Positions 15,787 through 25,112 of a stretch of DNA of 64,000 nucleotides are shown here, in pieces. The notes under the pieces were generated by a model that was not told where the DNA came from, did no database searches, and worked only from the letters and a program-made list of their open reading frames with translations. The translations under genes and the position numbers were made by a program. Origin of the DNA: Chloroflexi bacterium 13_1_40CM_65_17 (GTDB lineage: Bacteria; Chloroflexota; Dormibacteria; Dormibacterales; Dormibacteraceae); NCBI GenBank assembly GCA_001917815.1, contig MNES01000017.1, positions 41,288-105,287 of the forward strand. The letters run 5' to 3'. Numbering within the stretch: position 1 is the first letter of the stretch; the number at the start of each line of letters is the position of its first letter.

Positions 15787-18700
15787 CTAGCCGCGCGTGC
15801 CGTACGCTACCAGGCCTCGATGTGTCGCGGAGAATCCGGCTTCGCGCAGCGGCGCGTTGAGCGCCGATTCCATGACCGGCACCCCATCGACCCGCTGCAC
15901 CTCCACCCTCCCCGCCAGCACAGCCATTCCTATCAGCGCGCGGAGATGATCCAGCGAGACTTCACCGTTGGTGAGGAGCGAGCGGCCGCCCCGCTCGAGG
16001 TAGAGAACGAGCCGGCCGCCGTCGATGACGCAGTACGCGCCGGCGGCGCGCGCCATGCGCCCGTCTGATCGCGGCCACGCAAGCACGGATCCAAACGCGT
16101 TCGCGGGGTCGCATGCGGCGAGGGCAATCACGCCGCCTTCGTTTTCGCGGAGGGCGCGGAGTCGATCCACGGCGCCCGGCAGAGCGAACTGCGAGCCGCC
16201 CAGCCCTTCCACGAAATAGCCACGCCTGATGCGCCCCGACTCCTCCATCGCGCGCAGCACCGGATATAGGCCGGCGAACCCGCCCGGCCAGCCCTCGCCG
16301 GCGACTGACTCCCGCGTGAGCACCCCATATCGCTGCAGCAGGACGCCCGCAGCCGCATGCAGCTTTTCTGTCGGGCCGGCGCCCGACCCCACCAGGTCCT
16401 TGACGAGAGACCAGCGGCCCGATGCCCTGGGCTGGGTCAGGCGCGGCAGGCGAGGGCGACTCGTGGGACGTCGCGTCGCGGGCCCAAGCAAGCGGAGCGG
16501 CGCGAAGGTGTCGTTTGTCACCTCCCCGGCCCAGACCAGGTCCCACAATGCATCGAGCACGGCTTCCTCGTCGCCACCTCCAGCAGCCGCGTACAGCTCG
16601 CGGAAGAAGCTCGCACCACGCACACGCAGGTGATCGCGGAGACGAACATGCACATCGCCGCCGGGTGCCTCGATTGCCTCTGGGACCAGGCGCGGGGCAT
16701 CGCCGCGCAGATACAACGCGACCCGGCCGTCGGAGGCTCCAAGCGAGCCGCGTCCGACCCAGACCACCTCGCCCATCGACACGAGCTCGTCGAGGAGCCG
16801 CGGGTTGTACCCGGCGACGCGACTGGCGATGACGTCGCGCTCGATCACGCTCGCGGGCAGCGCGCCGCCCTGCAGCTGGAAGACGACCTCGAGCAGACGG
16901 TCGACACCGCCTGCTCGAACACCGATGCCGTGCCACGCGGGGAGGAAGCGGGCCAGCGTCTCGGGCGGAACGGACTCGACTTCGCGACGCAGAGCGGCCA
17001 GCGACCGCCGGCGGAGCGTTCGAAGAACTTCCGGGTGGCAGTGCTCCCGACCGTGCACCGAAGGCCGGAACTCGCCTGCGATCACCTCGCCCCGCGCGAC
17101 CAGCTGCGCGAGCGAGTCCTCGACCGCGGCGCCGGCAAGACTCCATCGAGCCCCGATGTCGGACGCAACGAAGGGCACGTGCGTGCGCGCCCAGCGGCGG
17201 ACCAGCGAGATGAGCGGTTCGGCGCCCGGATCCAGAAACGCGTCTGGCAGGCCGACAGGAAGCGTCACGCCCAGCGCCTCCCGGTATCGCCCCGCGTCTT
17301 CAGCGGCGATCCATCGGGACTCGCCTGCGACGCGCACCGTCGCCGCTCTCCGCTCGCGCTCCAGTACGCGGAGCCATTCGACGTCAATGCCGCGAGCGGC
17401 AGCCTCCGATGTGCTCAAATCGCCCAGGCGAACCAGGAGATCGTGGGCCTCGTCCGGGTCCCGAGGAAATCGCTCCGGAAGCAAGCCCTGCAGCTCGAGC
17501 TCCACCGCGGCGATCGACTCCGGGTCGAGCAGCTCGCGCAGGTCCTCGGTGCCCAGCAGCTCCGCCAGCAGCTCTCGATCCAGCGTGAGCGCCTGCGCTC
17601 GGCGCTCGGCCAGTGGCGAATCGCCCTCGTACATGAATTCGGCCACATAGGAGAAGAGGAGCGACGATGCGAAGGGGGACGCCCGCTCCGTGTCGACCGC
17701 GACCACGCGAACCTCGCGCGAGCGGATGGACCGCAGCAGTGTGGAAAGGGCTGGCATGTCGAAGTGATCGCTCATGACCTCCCGCCACGTCTCCGCGAGG
17801 ATGGGGAAGTCGGGAAACTGCCCCGCCACCTGCAGCAGGTTGGCGCTGCGCATGCGCTGCTGCCACAGGGGCGTTCTCTGGCCGGGCCTCCGGCGGGGCA
17901 GCAGCAGCGAGCGCGCAGCGTTCTCGCGGAAGCGCGCCGCAAACAGAGCAGACGCGGGCAGCTGGGCCGCGACGAGAGCTCCGACCTCCTCCGGATCGAG
18001 TACGAGCTCATCGAGACCAGGAGGCGATTCGACGTCGGGAAGATGGAGTGCGATCCCATCGTCGGTCCACAGCGCACGTGCATCGATCCCCAACCGGTCT
18101 TTGAGCCGCGCCTCCAGGGCAAGTGCGAGCGGCGCATGCACGCGGCCGCCGAGAGGCGAGTGCAAGCACACCCGCCAGTCGCCGATCTCGTCGCGGAATC
18201 GCTCGACCACCACCGTGCGGTCGTCAGGCACAGCGCCCGTGGCCGCGGCTTGATCTTCGAGGTACGTGAGGAGGTTTTTGATCGCGCGATCGTCGAAGCC
18301 CGCGCGCTCACGTAGGCGACGTTCGGCCGCAGCCGGCTCGAGGGCGCGCAGCTCGCGAACCATCTTCCCGAGAGCGAGCCCAAGCTCGGCCGGCCTGCTA
18401 GGCACATCAGCCTTCCAGAACGCGATCTTGCCCGGCTCGCCAGGCGCCGGGGTAACGAGAACCTGGGAACTAGTGATCTCGGCGATGCGCCAGGTCGACG
18501 CGCCGAGGACGAAGGTCTCGCCCACGCGGCTCTCGTAGACCATCTCCTCATCCAGCTCCCCGACGCGGCGGCCGTCCTCGAGCAGGTTGACCGTGTACAG
18601 GCCGCGGTCCGGAATGGTGCCGGGGTTGGTCACCGCGAGGCGCTGCGCGCCGGCCCGCCCCCGAATCGTGCCCGCGACCCGGTCCCACACGATGCGCGGC

Positions 18701-20118
18701 CGCAGCTCGGCGAACTCGTCAGACGGGTATCGCCCGCTGAGCATGTCGAGCACCGACTCCAGCGAACGCGGGCCGAGCTCGCTGTATGGAAACGCCCGGC
18801 GCACGACAGCTGCCAGGTCATCGACCCGCCACTCGTCCAGGGCGCACATCGCGACCACCTGCTGGGCAAGCACGTCGAGTGGCATCCGAGGCACGCTCGT
18901 CGCTTCGATCCGGCCTTCGAGCATCCCCTCGACGACCGCAGCCGATTCCAAGAGGTCGCCCCGGAACTTGGGGATGACTACGCCGCGCGAGATCTCGCCG
19001 ACGGAGTGCCCAGCCCGGCCCACACGCTGGATGCCGGCGGCGACGCTGGGAGGCGCTTCGACCTGAAGCACGAGATCGACCGCTCCCATGTCGATGCCGA
19101 GCTCGAGGGTCGATGTCGCGACGAGCCCACGAAGCGTGCCCGCCTTGAGCTGGTCCTCGATCAGCAGGCGCTGCTCGCGCGCGATGGAGCCGTGATGCGC
19201 GCGAACCATGTCCTCTTCGGCCAGCTCGTTGATGCGCGCCGCGATCCGCTCCGCAAGGCGGCGCGAGTTGACGAAGACGATGGTCGAGCGATGCTCACGG
19301 ATCAGCTGCAGAAGGCGCGGATAAATCGCCGGCCAGATGCTGTTGGCCCCCTTCGCGCCGTCTTCGTCCTCGGTCGACAGCCGAGTCATGTCTTCGACAG
19401 GGACCTCGACCCTCACCTCCATCGTCTTCAGCCGGCCGGCATCGACTACGGCCACGTCACGGCCCGTCCCGCCGAGGAACTTCGCGACCTCCTCCAGCGG
19501 ACGCTGCGTGGCCGAAAGCCCGATCCTCTGGGGCTCGACCTTCGTCAACGCGGCCAGGCGCTCGAGGCTCAGCGCGAGGTGTGAACCGCGCTTGGTGGCG
19601 GCAACGGAATGGATCTCGTCCACGATGAGCCACCGCACCGAGGCGAGGATCCGCCGCGCTGCGCTGGTGAGGATGAGGTACAGCGACTCCGGAGTGGTGA
19701 TCAGGATGTCGGGCGGGTGACGCTCCATGGAGCGGCGCACCTCGGAGGGGGTGTCCCCGGTGCGGATGGCAGCTGTGATGTCGGGAGCCACGCCACCCGC
19801 CACCTCGACCTGGTGGCGGATGCCGACCAGGGGTGATCGCAGGTTGCGATCAACGTCGTGGGCGAGGGCCTTCAGCGGCGATACGTAAAGGACGCGACAG
19901 CGCTCTGCCTCGGCCGGCATTGGCTCCGACGCGAGCCGATCGAGGCACCAGAGGAAGGCGGCTAGGGTCTTGCCGCTGCCGGTCGGAGCAGCCATGAGGA
20001 CGTGCCGGCCCGCGGCCACCTCGCGCCAGCCACGCTCCTGGACCTGGGTCGGCTCCGCGAAAGCGGCGCGAAACCAGTCCCTGGTCGCCGGCGCAAAGAG
20101 GTCGAGAACATCCCCCAC
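15787..20118 (-). CDS. lhr: Large ATP-dependent helicase Lhr (Lhr-Core plus C-terminal region)
   Basis: About 1443 aa. SF2 motifs are evident: Walker A APTGSGKTLAAFLW, LYVSPLKALAHDV (Ia), LITTPESL (Ib), VDEIHSV (II, DEIH box), GLSATQRP (III), and VGRAGHS (VI). This N-terminal core is followed by the winged-helix and beta-barrel of Lhr-Core and a long C-terminal extension as in full-length bacterial Lhr, which unwinds RNA:DNA hybrids during DNA repair. I chose GTG 20118; a TTG at 20154 is also in frame but would leave only 26 bp to the divergent flavin reductase. The VOC gene follows on the same strand. Confidence 0.94.
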   Translation of the reverse strand: MGDVLDLFAPATRDWFRAAFAEPTQVQERGWREVAAGRHVLMAAPTGSGKTLAAFLWCLDRLASEPMPAEAERCRVLYVSPLKALAHDVDRNLRSPLVGIRHQVEVAGGVAPDITAAIRTGDTPSEVRRSMERHPPDILITTPESLYLILTSAARRILASVRWLIVDEIHSVAATKRGSHLALSLERLAALTKVEPQRIGLSATQRPLEEVAKFLGGTGRDVAVVDAGRLKTMEVRVEVPVEDMTRLSTEDEDGAKGANSIWPAIYPRLLQLIREHRSTIVFVNSRRLAERIAARINELAEEDMVRAHHGSIAREQRLLIEDQLKAGTLRGLVATSTLELGIDMGAVDLVLQVEAPPSVAAGIQRVGRAGHSVGEISRGVVIPKFRGDLLESAAVVEGMLEGRIEATSVPRMPLDVLAQQVVAMCALDEWRVDDLAAVVRRAFPYSELGPRSLESVLDMLSGRYPSDEFAELRPRIVWDRVAGTIRGRAGAQRLAVTNPGTIPDRGLYTVNLLEDGRRVGELDEEMVYESRVGETFVLGASTWRIAEITSSQVLVTPAPGEPGKIAFWKADVPSRPAELGLALGKMVRELRALEPAAAERRLRERAGFDDRAIKNLLTYLEDQAAATGAVPDDRTVVVERFRDEIGDWRVCLHSPLGGRVHAPLALALEARLKDRLGIDARALWTDDGIALHLPDVESPPGLDELVLDPEEVGALVAAQLPASALFAARFRENAARSLLLPRRRPGQRTPLWQQRMRSANLLQVAGQFPDFPILAETWREVMSDHFDMPALSTLLRSIRSREVRVVAVDTERASPFASSLLFSYVAEFMYEGDSPLAERRAQALTLDRELLAELLGTEDLRELLDPESIAAVELELQGLLPERFPRDPDEAHDLLVRLGDLSTSEAAARGIDVEWLRVLERERRAATVRVAGESRWIAAEDAGRYREALGVTLPVGLPDAFLDPGAEPLISLVRRWARTHVPFVASDIGARWSLAGAAVEDSLAQLVARGEVIAGEFRPSVHGREHCHPEVLRTLRRRSLAALRREVESVPPETLARFLPAWHGIGVRAGGVDRLLEVVFQLQGGALPASVIERDVIASRVAGYNPRLLDELVSMGEVVWVGRGSLGASDGRVALYLRGDAPRLVPEAIEAPGGDVHVRLRDHLRVRGASFFRELYAAAGGGDEEAVLDALWDLVWAGEVTNDTFAPLRLLGPATRRPTSRPRLPRLTQPRASGRWSLVKDLVGSGAGPTEKLHAAAGVLLQRYGVLTRESVAGEGWPGGFAGLYPVLRAMEESGRIRRGYFVEGLGGSQFALPGAVDRLRALRENEGGVIALAACDPANAFGSVLAWPRSDGRMARAAGAYCVIDGGRLVLYLERGGRSLLTNGEVSLDHLRALIGMAVLAGRVEVQRVDGVPVMESALNAPLREAGFSATHRGLVAYGTRG

Positions 20119-20180
20119 ATCAACAAGTTTGATCGCTTCCCGACTTACAAACAAGTGTTCGTTGTTAAGATCGCTGGCGA

Positions 20181-20663
20181 ATGAATGCCGAGCGCTTTCG
20201 CGATGTGATGGCCAGCTTTCCGAGCGGCGTGGTCGTGCTCACCGCCTTCGGCCATGACTCGCAGCCGCGAGGCCTCACGGTCAGCGCGTTCTGTGCGGTC
20301 TCCCTCGAGCCTCCGCTGGCGCTGGCCTGCATCGACAAGACCTCGAACACGCTGCCCGCCGTCGAGCACACGGGCGGCTTCACGGCCAACATCCTGGCCG
20401 CCGGCCGGGAGCAGCTCGCCCGCCGGATGGCGACCAAGGTCACCGACAAGTTCGACTCCATCCGCTGGCGACGCCCCAATAGTCCGATCGGCGGCCCGAT
20501 ACTCGAAGAGGACGCCGCCGCCTACGCCGTCTGCACCCTGCGCGACACCATCGAGGCCGGCGATCACTGGGTGCTGGTCGGCCTGGTCACGGAAGGCGAT
20601 CATCGCGAGGGCGTTGCCCCGATGATCTTCAGCCGCCGCGGCTATCACGGCCTCAATGACTAA
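20181..20663 (+). CDS. Flavin reductase family protein (FMN-binding split barrel)
   Basis: 160 aa. FPSGVVVLTA near the N-terminus, GLTVSAFCAVSLEPPLALACID (about 30-52) and NILAAGREQLARRMA match the HpaC/flavin reductase-like domain that supplies reduced FMN/FAD to two-component monooxygenases, using NAD(P)H. No partner monooxygenase is adjacent. It is divergent from lhr with a short shared promoter region and convergent with ccdA, overlapping its stop. The ATG at 20181 has no clear Shine-Dalgarno and may be near-leaderless. Confidence 0.88.
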   Translation: MNAERFRDVMASFPSGVVVLTAFGHDSQPRGLTVSAFCAVSLEPPLALACIDKTSNTLPAVEHTGGFTANILAAGREQLARRMATKVTDKFDSIRWRRPNSPIGGPILEEDAAAYAVCTLRDTIEAGDHWVLVGLVTEGDHREGVAPMIFSRRGYHGLND

Positions 20664-21442
20664 AGGGTCGGCGACGGCCACGACGGCACGAGCTGCGTGA
20701 TCCCGGCCGCCAGGATCGTCAGCTTGTTCGTCAACAGCAGCAGGCCCATCGCAACCAGGACCCCTGCAGAAACGAGGTCGATCGCGCGGCGATGGCTGTT
20801 CACGAAACGGACCACGGGCCGCGCGCTCTCGAGCGCGAACGCGAGAACGATGAACGGAAGGCCGAGCCCAAGGCAGTAGGCGACCATCAAGAGCAGGCCC
20901 TGCGCGGTCGTCCCGGTCGTCACCGCAGAGCTGAGCACCGCACCCAGGGTCACGCCGATGCACGGAGTCCATCCGCTGGCGAAGCCCATCCCGAGCAGGA
21001 ACCCCCCGGTGACGCCGCCCCTGGATGGCGCTCGATCGATGGCCCGGTACTCGCGATCGAGGAAAGGGATACGGATCACCCCTGCGACATGCAGCGCGAA
21101 CACGATCACCAGCACCCCCGCCACCACCGGCACGTAGGCGCGGATGGGCTGGACGGCTAAGGAGAACGCATAGAAGAAGAGGATGAAGATCAGGGACAGG
21201 CCCGCGACGAAACCTAGGCCGGCTGTCACAACAGGCAGCGATGACACACCCCGATCGGCCGTGGCGACGGCGCCTGCGCCGGCCGGCGTCGGGATCGGGA
21301 CCGTTCCTGCGTGCGCGCCGAGGTAGGCCAGGTACGCCGGAACCAGGGGCAGCACGCAAGGTGACACGAACGAGACGAGGCCCGCCAGCACTGCCAGGGC
21401 GGGACTGATGCCGTCCAGGCTGCCGGCGGCGAGCAGGGACAC
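20660..21442 (-). CDS. ccdA: CcdA-like cytochrome c biogenesis / thiol-disulfide transporter
   Basis: 260 aa, about six membrane segments. LVSFVSPCVLPLVPAYLAYLG holds the first conserved cysteine and GWTPCIGVTLGAVL the second; these two pass electrons from cytosolic thioredoxin across the membrane to extracytoplasmic thiol proteins (cytochrome c maturation, thioredoxin-like partners). A short low-complexity loop (PIPTPAGAGAVAT) follows the first TM. No ResA or ResB gene lies next to it; the gene downstream is unrelated flavin reductase (convergent), and an alpha/beta hydrolase lies 6 bp upstream on the same strand. Confidence 0.88.
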   Translation of the reverse strand: MSLLAAGSLDGISPALAVLAGLVSFVSPCVLPLVPAYLAYLGAHAGTVPIPTPAGAGAVATADRGVSSLPVVTAGLGFVAGLSLIFILFFYAFSLAVQPIRAYVPVVAGVLVIVFALHVAGVIRIPFLDREYRAIDRAPSRGGVTGGFLLGMGFASGWTPCIGVTLGAVLSSAVTTGTTAQGLLLMVAYCLGLGLPFIVLAFALESARPVVRFVNSHRRAIDLVSAGVLVAMGLLLLTNKLTILAAGITQLVPSWPSPTL

Positions 21443-21448
21443 CCGTCG

Positions 21449-22330
21449 TCAGCCTGGCTGCAGGACGTTCGCCTTGCGAGCCGTATCGACGATGGCGTCC
21501 AGGATCTGCGGCCAGAAACGCTCGGGCATGTTGTGACCCATGCCCTCGAACTCGAGCAGCCGAGCCCCGGGCACGGCGGCCGCGACGCGACGGCCGTTTT
21601 CGACCGGGACCAGCGGGTCGTCGATGCCGTGGATGACCAGCGTCGGCACCTTGACCTGCGCGAGCCGCTCCAGGCGGCTGTGAGCCGCGAAGACCGCGAC
21701 CAGCTGGCGGCCCGTTCCTGGCGGGTAGTACGAGCGGTCGACCGCCCGTGTCGTACGCCGCAGCTCCTCCGCCTCGTCGAAAGGCCCAGACCCGTTGAGA
21801 ACTCGGCGGATCCAGACGCCGTGCTCGATTCGCCCGTCCCGAGTCTCGGGCGCCACTCGTGTCAGCACCTCCGCGCCTTCTGGCAAGGGACCGACGGTGT
21901 CATGGCCGCCGGGGCCCGACATGATCGAGGTCAGCGAGATCACCCGATCGGCATGGTTGATGGCCATCAGCTGCACGATGAAGCCGCCCATCGACGCGCC
22001 CACGATGTGCGCGGCGCCGATGCCCAGCGCATCGAGCAAACCAATCGCGTCATCGGCGAGATCATCGAGCGAATACGCCGGCTTCCCGTGACCCGCCAAC
22101 GCGGCCATGACGTCGGGCTCGCCGGCCTCCTCCATCTTCGTCGAGAGGCCGCTGTCTCGATTGTCGAACCGGATGACGTAGAAACCCCTGGCGGCGAGCT
22201 GCTCGCAGAAGGACTCGTCCCAGCTGAGCATCTGCGCGCCCAACCCCATGACGAGAAGCAGCGGCGCGGCATTCGGATCGCCAAACGCCTCGTATTCGAT
22301 TTCGATGCCGTTGGCGTGAGCTCGTGGCAT
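21449..22330 (-). CDS. Alpha/beta hydrolase (esterase/carboxylase-like)
   Basis: 293 aa. Recognisable blocks are LLVMGLGAQMLSWDESFC, VIRFDNRDSGLSTK, the nucleophile elbow VGASMGGFI, GIDDPLVP with the acidic residue, and GMGHNMPERFW with the catalytic His. This pattern (F-D-N-R-D-x-G-x-S) belongs to a large actinobacterial-type hydrolase group related to aclacinomycin methylesterase RdmC. The true substrate is unknown. It precedes ccdA by 6 bp in the same direction and diverges from oligoendopeptidase F with a 32-bp gap. Confidence 0.87.
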   Translation of the reverse strand: MPRAHANGIEIEYEAFGDPNAAPLLLVMGLGAQMLSWDESFCEQLAARGFYVIRFDNRDSGLSTKMEEAGEPDVMAALAGHGKPAYSLDDLADDAIGLLDALGIGAAHIVGASMGGFIVQLMAINHADRVISLTSIMSGPGGHDTVGPLPEGAEVLTRVAPETRDGRIEHGVWIRRVLNGSGPFDEAEELRRTTRAVDRSYYPPGTGRQLVAVFAAHSRLERLAQVKVPTLVIHGIDDPLVPVENGRRVAAAVPGARLLEFEGMGHNMPERFWPQILDAIVDTARKANVLQPG

Positions 22331-22362
22331 GCGCCTAATGCTATGACCTACCCTTAGCGGCC

Positions 22363-24222
22363 GTGGCCAAGACGCTGCCCACCAGGGCTGAGGTGGACAG
22401 GAGCTACGCGTGGAACGCGGAGACCGTCTTTCCTGACGAGGCGGCCTGGGAATCCGCGGTGCAGACCGTCCTCGCGCGGCTCCCCGACCTGGCCGAGTTC
22501 AAAGGGCATCTCGGCGACTCCCCCGACACCTTGGCGGACTGGTTCGATGCCACCGAACGCGTTCAGCGGCTGATGGGCAAGGTGACCGTCTACTCGACGA
22601 TGTCGTACTCGGTGGATGTCACGGACCAGGCAGCGGTTGCGAGAACCGACCGCACCCGCACCGCGACGGCGCAGCTCGGCGCCGCGATGTCATTCGCGCT
22701 GCCCGAGATGATCGCCATGGGGTTCCCGAAGCTGCACGAATGGGTCGCGACGTCGCCCAGGCTCGCCCACCTCGGCCACTACTTCGATCGCCTCGAGAGG
22801 CTGCAAGGCCACGTGCGAGCACCCGAAGTGGAGGAGGTCCTCACGCAGGTGTCAGATCCGCTCGCGAGCGCGGTTTCGGCCCACAGCGTGCTCGCCAACG
22901 CGGACATGAAGTTTCCGCCCGCAGTCGGCGCCGAGGGCGCGGAGGAGGTGGCGCAGGGCACGATCGGAGCGCTGCTCGGCAGCCCCGACGCGTCGATAAG
23001 GCGCACCGCATACGAGAGCTACGCCGATGCCCACCTCGCGCTGCAGAACACTATGGCGACCAGCCTCGCGGCGGGGATCAAGCGCGACGTGTTCTACTCG
23101 CGCGCACGAGGGTACGAGTCCTCTCTACACGCGGCGCTCGAGCCGGCATTCATCCCGCTCGAGGTCTTTCACAACATCATCCAGGTGTTCCGAGACAACG
23201 TCGGCACGTGGCACAGGTACTGGCAGCTCCGCCGCCGGGCGCTGGGTATGGGAACGCTCAAGGCTCACGACACGCGGGCGCCGCTTCAGGACCTCAGGCT
23301 GCAGGTGCCATACGAGCAGGCGGTGGAGTGGGTGGCCGCCGGCGTGGCCCCGCTCGGAGACGAGTACGTACAGATACTTCGCCGCGGCGCCCTCCAGGAC
23401 CGCTGGGTCGACGTGTACCCGAACAAAGGCAAGCGGATGGGCGCGTTTTCGACCGGGGTCATGGACACGCTGCCGTTCATCTTCATGAGCTACAGCGACG
23501 ACATCTTCGCGATGAGCACGCTTGCGCACGAGCTCGGCCACTCGATGCACTCGTACTACGCACGCCGAACGCAGCCGTTCGTCTACTCCAACTACGGGCT
23601 CTTCCAGGCCGAGGTCGCATCGAACATGCACCAGGCGCTGACGCGACAGCACCTGCTCGACACCCAGAACGACCCGGAGTTCCAGATCGCGGTCCTCGAA
23701 GAAGCGATGGCGAACTTCTATCGCTACTTCTTCATCATGCCTACGCTGGCGAGGCTCGAGCTGGAGCTGCATCAGCGCGTGGAGCGCGGTGGCCCGATCA
23801 CCGCCGCCTATCTGAACGACCTGACAGCCGATCTCATGGCTGAGGTCTACGGTGACGAGGTCGACATCAGCGGCTTGGATCGCGACCGGGCCGGATCCAC
23901 GTGGGCGCAGTTCCACACCCACCTCTACAGCAACTTCTACGTCTACCAGTACGCGACCGGGATCGCGGGCGCGCATCACCTCGCCGCCAGGGTCACGGCC
24001 GGCGAGAAAGGCGCGGCGGAGGCTTACATCGCGTTTCTCATGAGCGGAGGGTCGATGTATCCGCTCGAGGGATTGCGGCTCGCCGGAGTGGACATGTCAT
24101 CGACGGAACCGGTGAAATCCGCCTTTGCCGCCCTGTCGACGACCGTGTCGCGACTCGAGGATCTGCTGTCCAGCCGCGACCCGAAGCAGCTCAGCCGGCG
24201 ATCTTCCGCCTCTAACCCTTGA
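22363..24222 (+). CDS. pepF: Oligoendopeptidase F (M3 family metallopeptidase)
   Basis: 619 aa from GTG 22363. M3 oligopeptidases cut peptides of roughly 7-17 residues in the cytosol. The zinc site is HELGH at 389-393 in STLAHELGHSMHSYY, with the downstream Glu in LFQAEVASNMH. The N-terminal helical lobe (YAWNAETVFPDEAAWE) and C-terminal YQYATGIAGAHHLA are typical of the PepF branch. The gene ends by overlapping the stop of the convergent ABC permease by 11 bp. Complete length, no signal peptide. Role: peptide recycling or use of imported peptides. Confidence 0.94.
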   Translation: MAKTLPTRAEVDRSYAWNAETVFPDEAAWESAVQTVLARLPDLAEFKGHLGDSPDTLADWFDATERVQRLMGKVTVYSTMSYSVDVTDQAAVARTDRTRTATAQLGAAMSFALPEMIAMGFPKLHEWVATSPRLAHLGHYFDRLERLQGHVRAPEVEEVLTQVSDPLASAVSAHSVLANADMKFPPAVGAEGAEEVAQGTIGALLGSPDASIRRTAYESYADAHLALQNTMATSLAAGIKRDVFYSRARGYESSLHAALEPAFIPLEVFHNIIQVFRDNVGTWHRYWQLRRRALGMGTLKAHDTRAPLQDLRLQVPYEQAVEWVAAGVAPLGDEYVQILRRGALQDRWVDVYPNKGKRMGAFSTGVMDTLPFIFMSYSDDIFAMSTLAHELGHSMHSYYARRTQPFVYSNYGLFQAEVASNMHQALTRQHLLDTQNDPEFQIAVLEEAMANFYRYFFIMPTLARLELELHQRVERGGPITAAYLNDLTADLMAEVYGDEVDISGLDRDRAGSTWAQFHTHLYSNFYVYQYATGIAGAHHLAARVTAGEKGAAEAYIAFLMSGGSMYPLEGLRLAGVDMSSTEPVKSAFAALSTTVSRLEDLLSSRDPKQLSRRSSASNP

Positions 24223-25111
24223 CGCTGCCCACGGTCACGCCTTCTATGAAGAAGCGCTGGAAGGCGATGAAGAGCGCAACCACCGGCAGGACGATCAGGG
24301 TCGAAGCCGCCATCAGCAGGTTGTAGGACACGGCATGCTCCTGACGGTAGAACTGCAGCCCGATCGAGAGCGGGTACTTGGCCTCGTCCTGTAGGTAGAG
24401 CAGCGGGGCCAGGAATTCGCCCCAGGCGGCAACCGCCGCGAAGATCACCACCACCGCCACGGCCGGCCGTGCGAGAGGCAGGATGACGTAGAGAAAAGTC
24501 TGGAACTCGTTGGCGCCGTCGATCCGCGCCGCCTCCGAGATCTCGCCCGGCAGCCCACGGAAGAACTGCCGCATCAGGAAAATGAAGAACGGGTTGCCGA
24601 AGAAGGCGGGCACGATCATCGGGAGGAAGGTGTTGATCCACCCCAGCTTGGCGAAGATGTCGAACAGGGCGACGATCAGGACCGGGAAGGGGATGAAGAT
24701 GGTCGCCATCACGATCCCGAAGAGGACGTCGCGTCCGGGCCAGTTGATGCGAGAGAAACCGTAGGCGATCAGAGGGTTGGAGATCGCAGCGCCGAGGGCG
24801 ATGCCGGTGGTGAGGATCACCGAGTTGATGAAGAACGTCCCGAAGGGGATGTAGTTGACTGCCGTACTGAAGTTCGACCACTCCAATCCCAGCGGAAAGA
24901 AGGTTGGCGGGAAGGTCGACAGCTCCTGGGTGGTCTTGAACGCGGCCGTGGCCATCGACCAGAAGGGCAGCAGGAACAGGGCGCACATCACGATCAGAAT
25001 CAGGCGCGGGCCGAGCGACTCCGGAACCGTCTTGTTGAAGAAGCGTCCCCATCGGCGGGCTGGGCGCCGGCGCGCGGCCAGCCTCGAGGCTTCTTTCTGC
25101 GCGACTGTCAA
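24212..25111 (-). CDS. Carbohydrate ABC transporter permease (MalG type)
   Basis: 299 aa, six predicted TM segments. The EAA loop (EISEAARIDGANEFQTF) contacts the ATPase, followed by LPLARPAVAVV. It ends GVTVGSVKG, the usual C-terminus of CUT1-family permeases. Together with the MalF-like permease (one base upstream) and the binding protein it forms a di/oligosaccharide importer. No ATPase gene is present in the window; CUT1 systems often share a multi-sugar ATPase encoded elsewhere. Context with GH38, GH29 and GH47 genes points to manno- or fuco-oligosaccharides. Confidence 0.93.
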   Translation of the reverse strand: MTVAQKEASRLAARRRPARRWGRFFNKTVPESLGPRLILIVMCALFLLPFWSMATAAFKTTQELSTFPPTFFPLGLEWSNFSTAVNYIPFGTFFINSVILTTGIALGAAISNPLIAYGFSRINWPGRDVLFGIVMATIFIPFPVLIVALFDIFAKLGWINTFLPMIVPAFFGNPFFIFLMRQFFRGLPGEISEAARIDGANEFQTFLYVILPLARPAVAVVVIFAAVAAWGEFLAPLLYLQDEAKYPLSIGLQFYRQEHAVSYNLLMAASTLIVLPVVALFIAFQRFFIEGVTVGSVKG

Positions 25112-25112
25112 C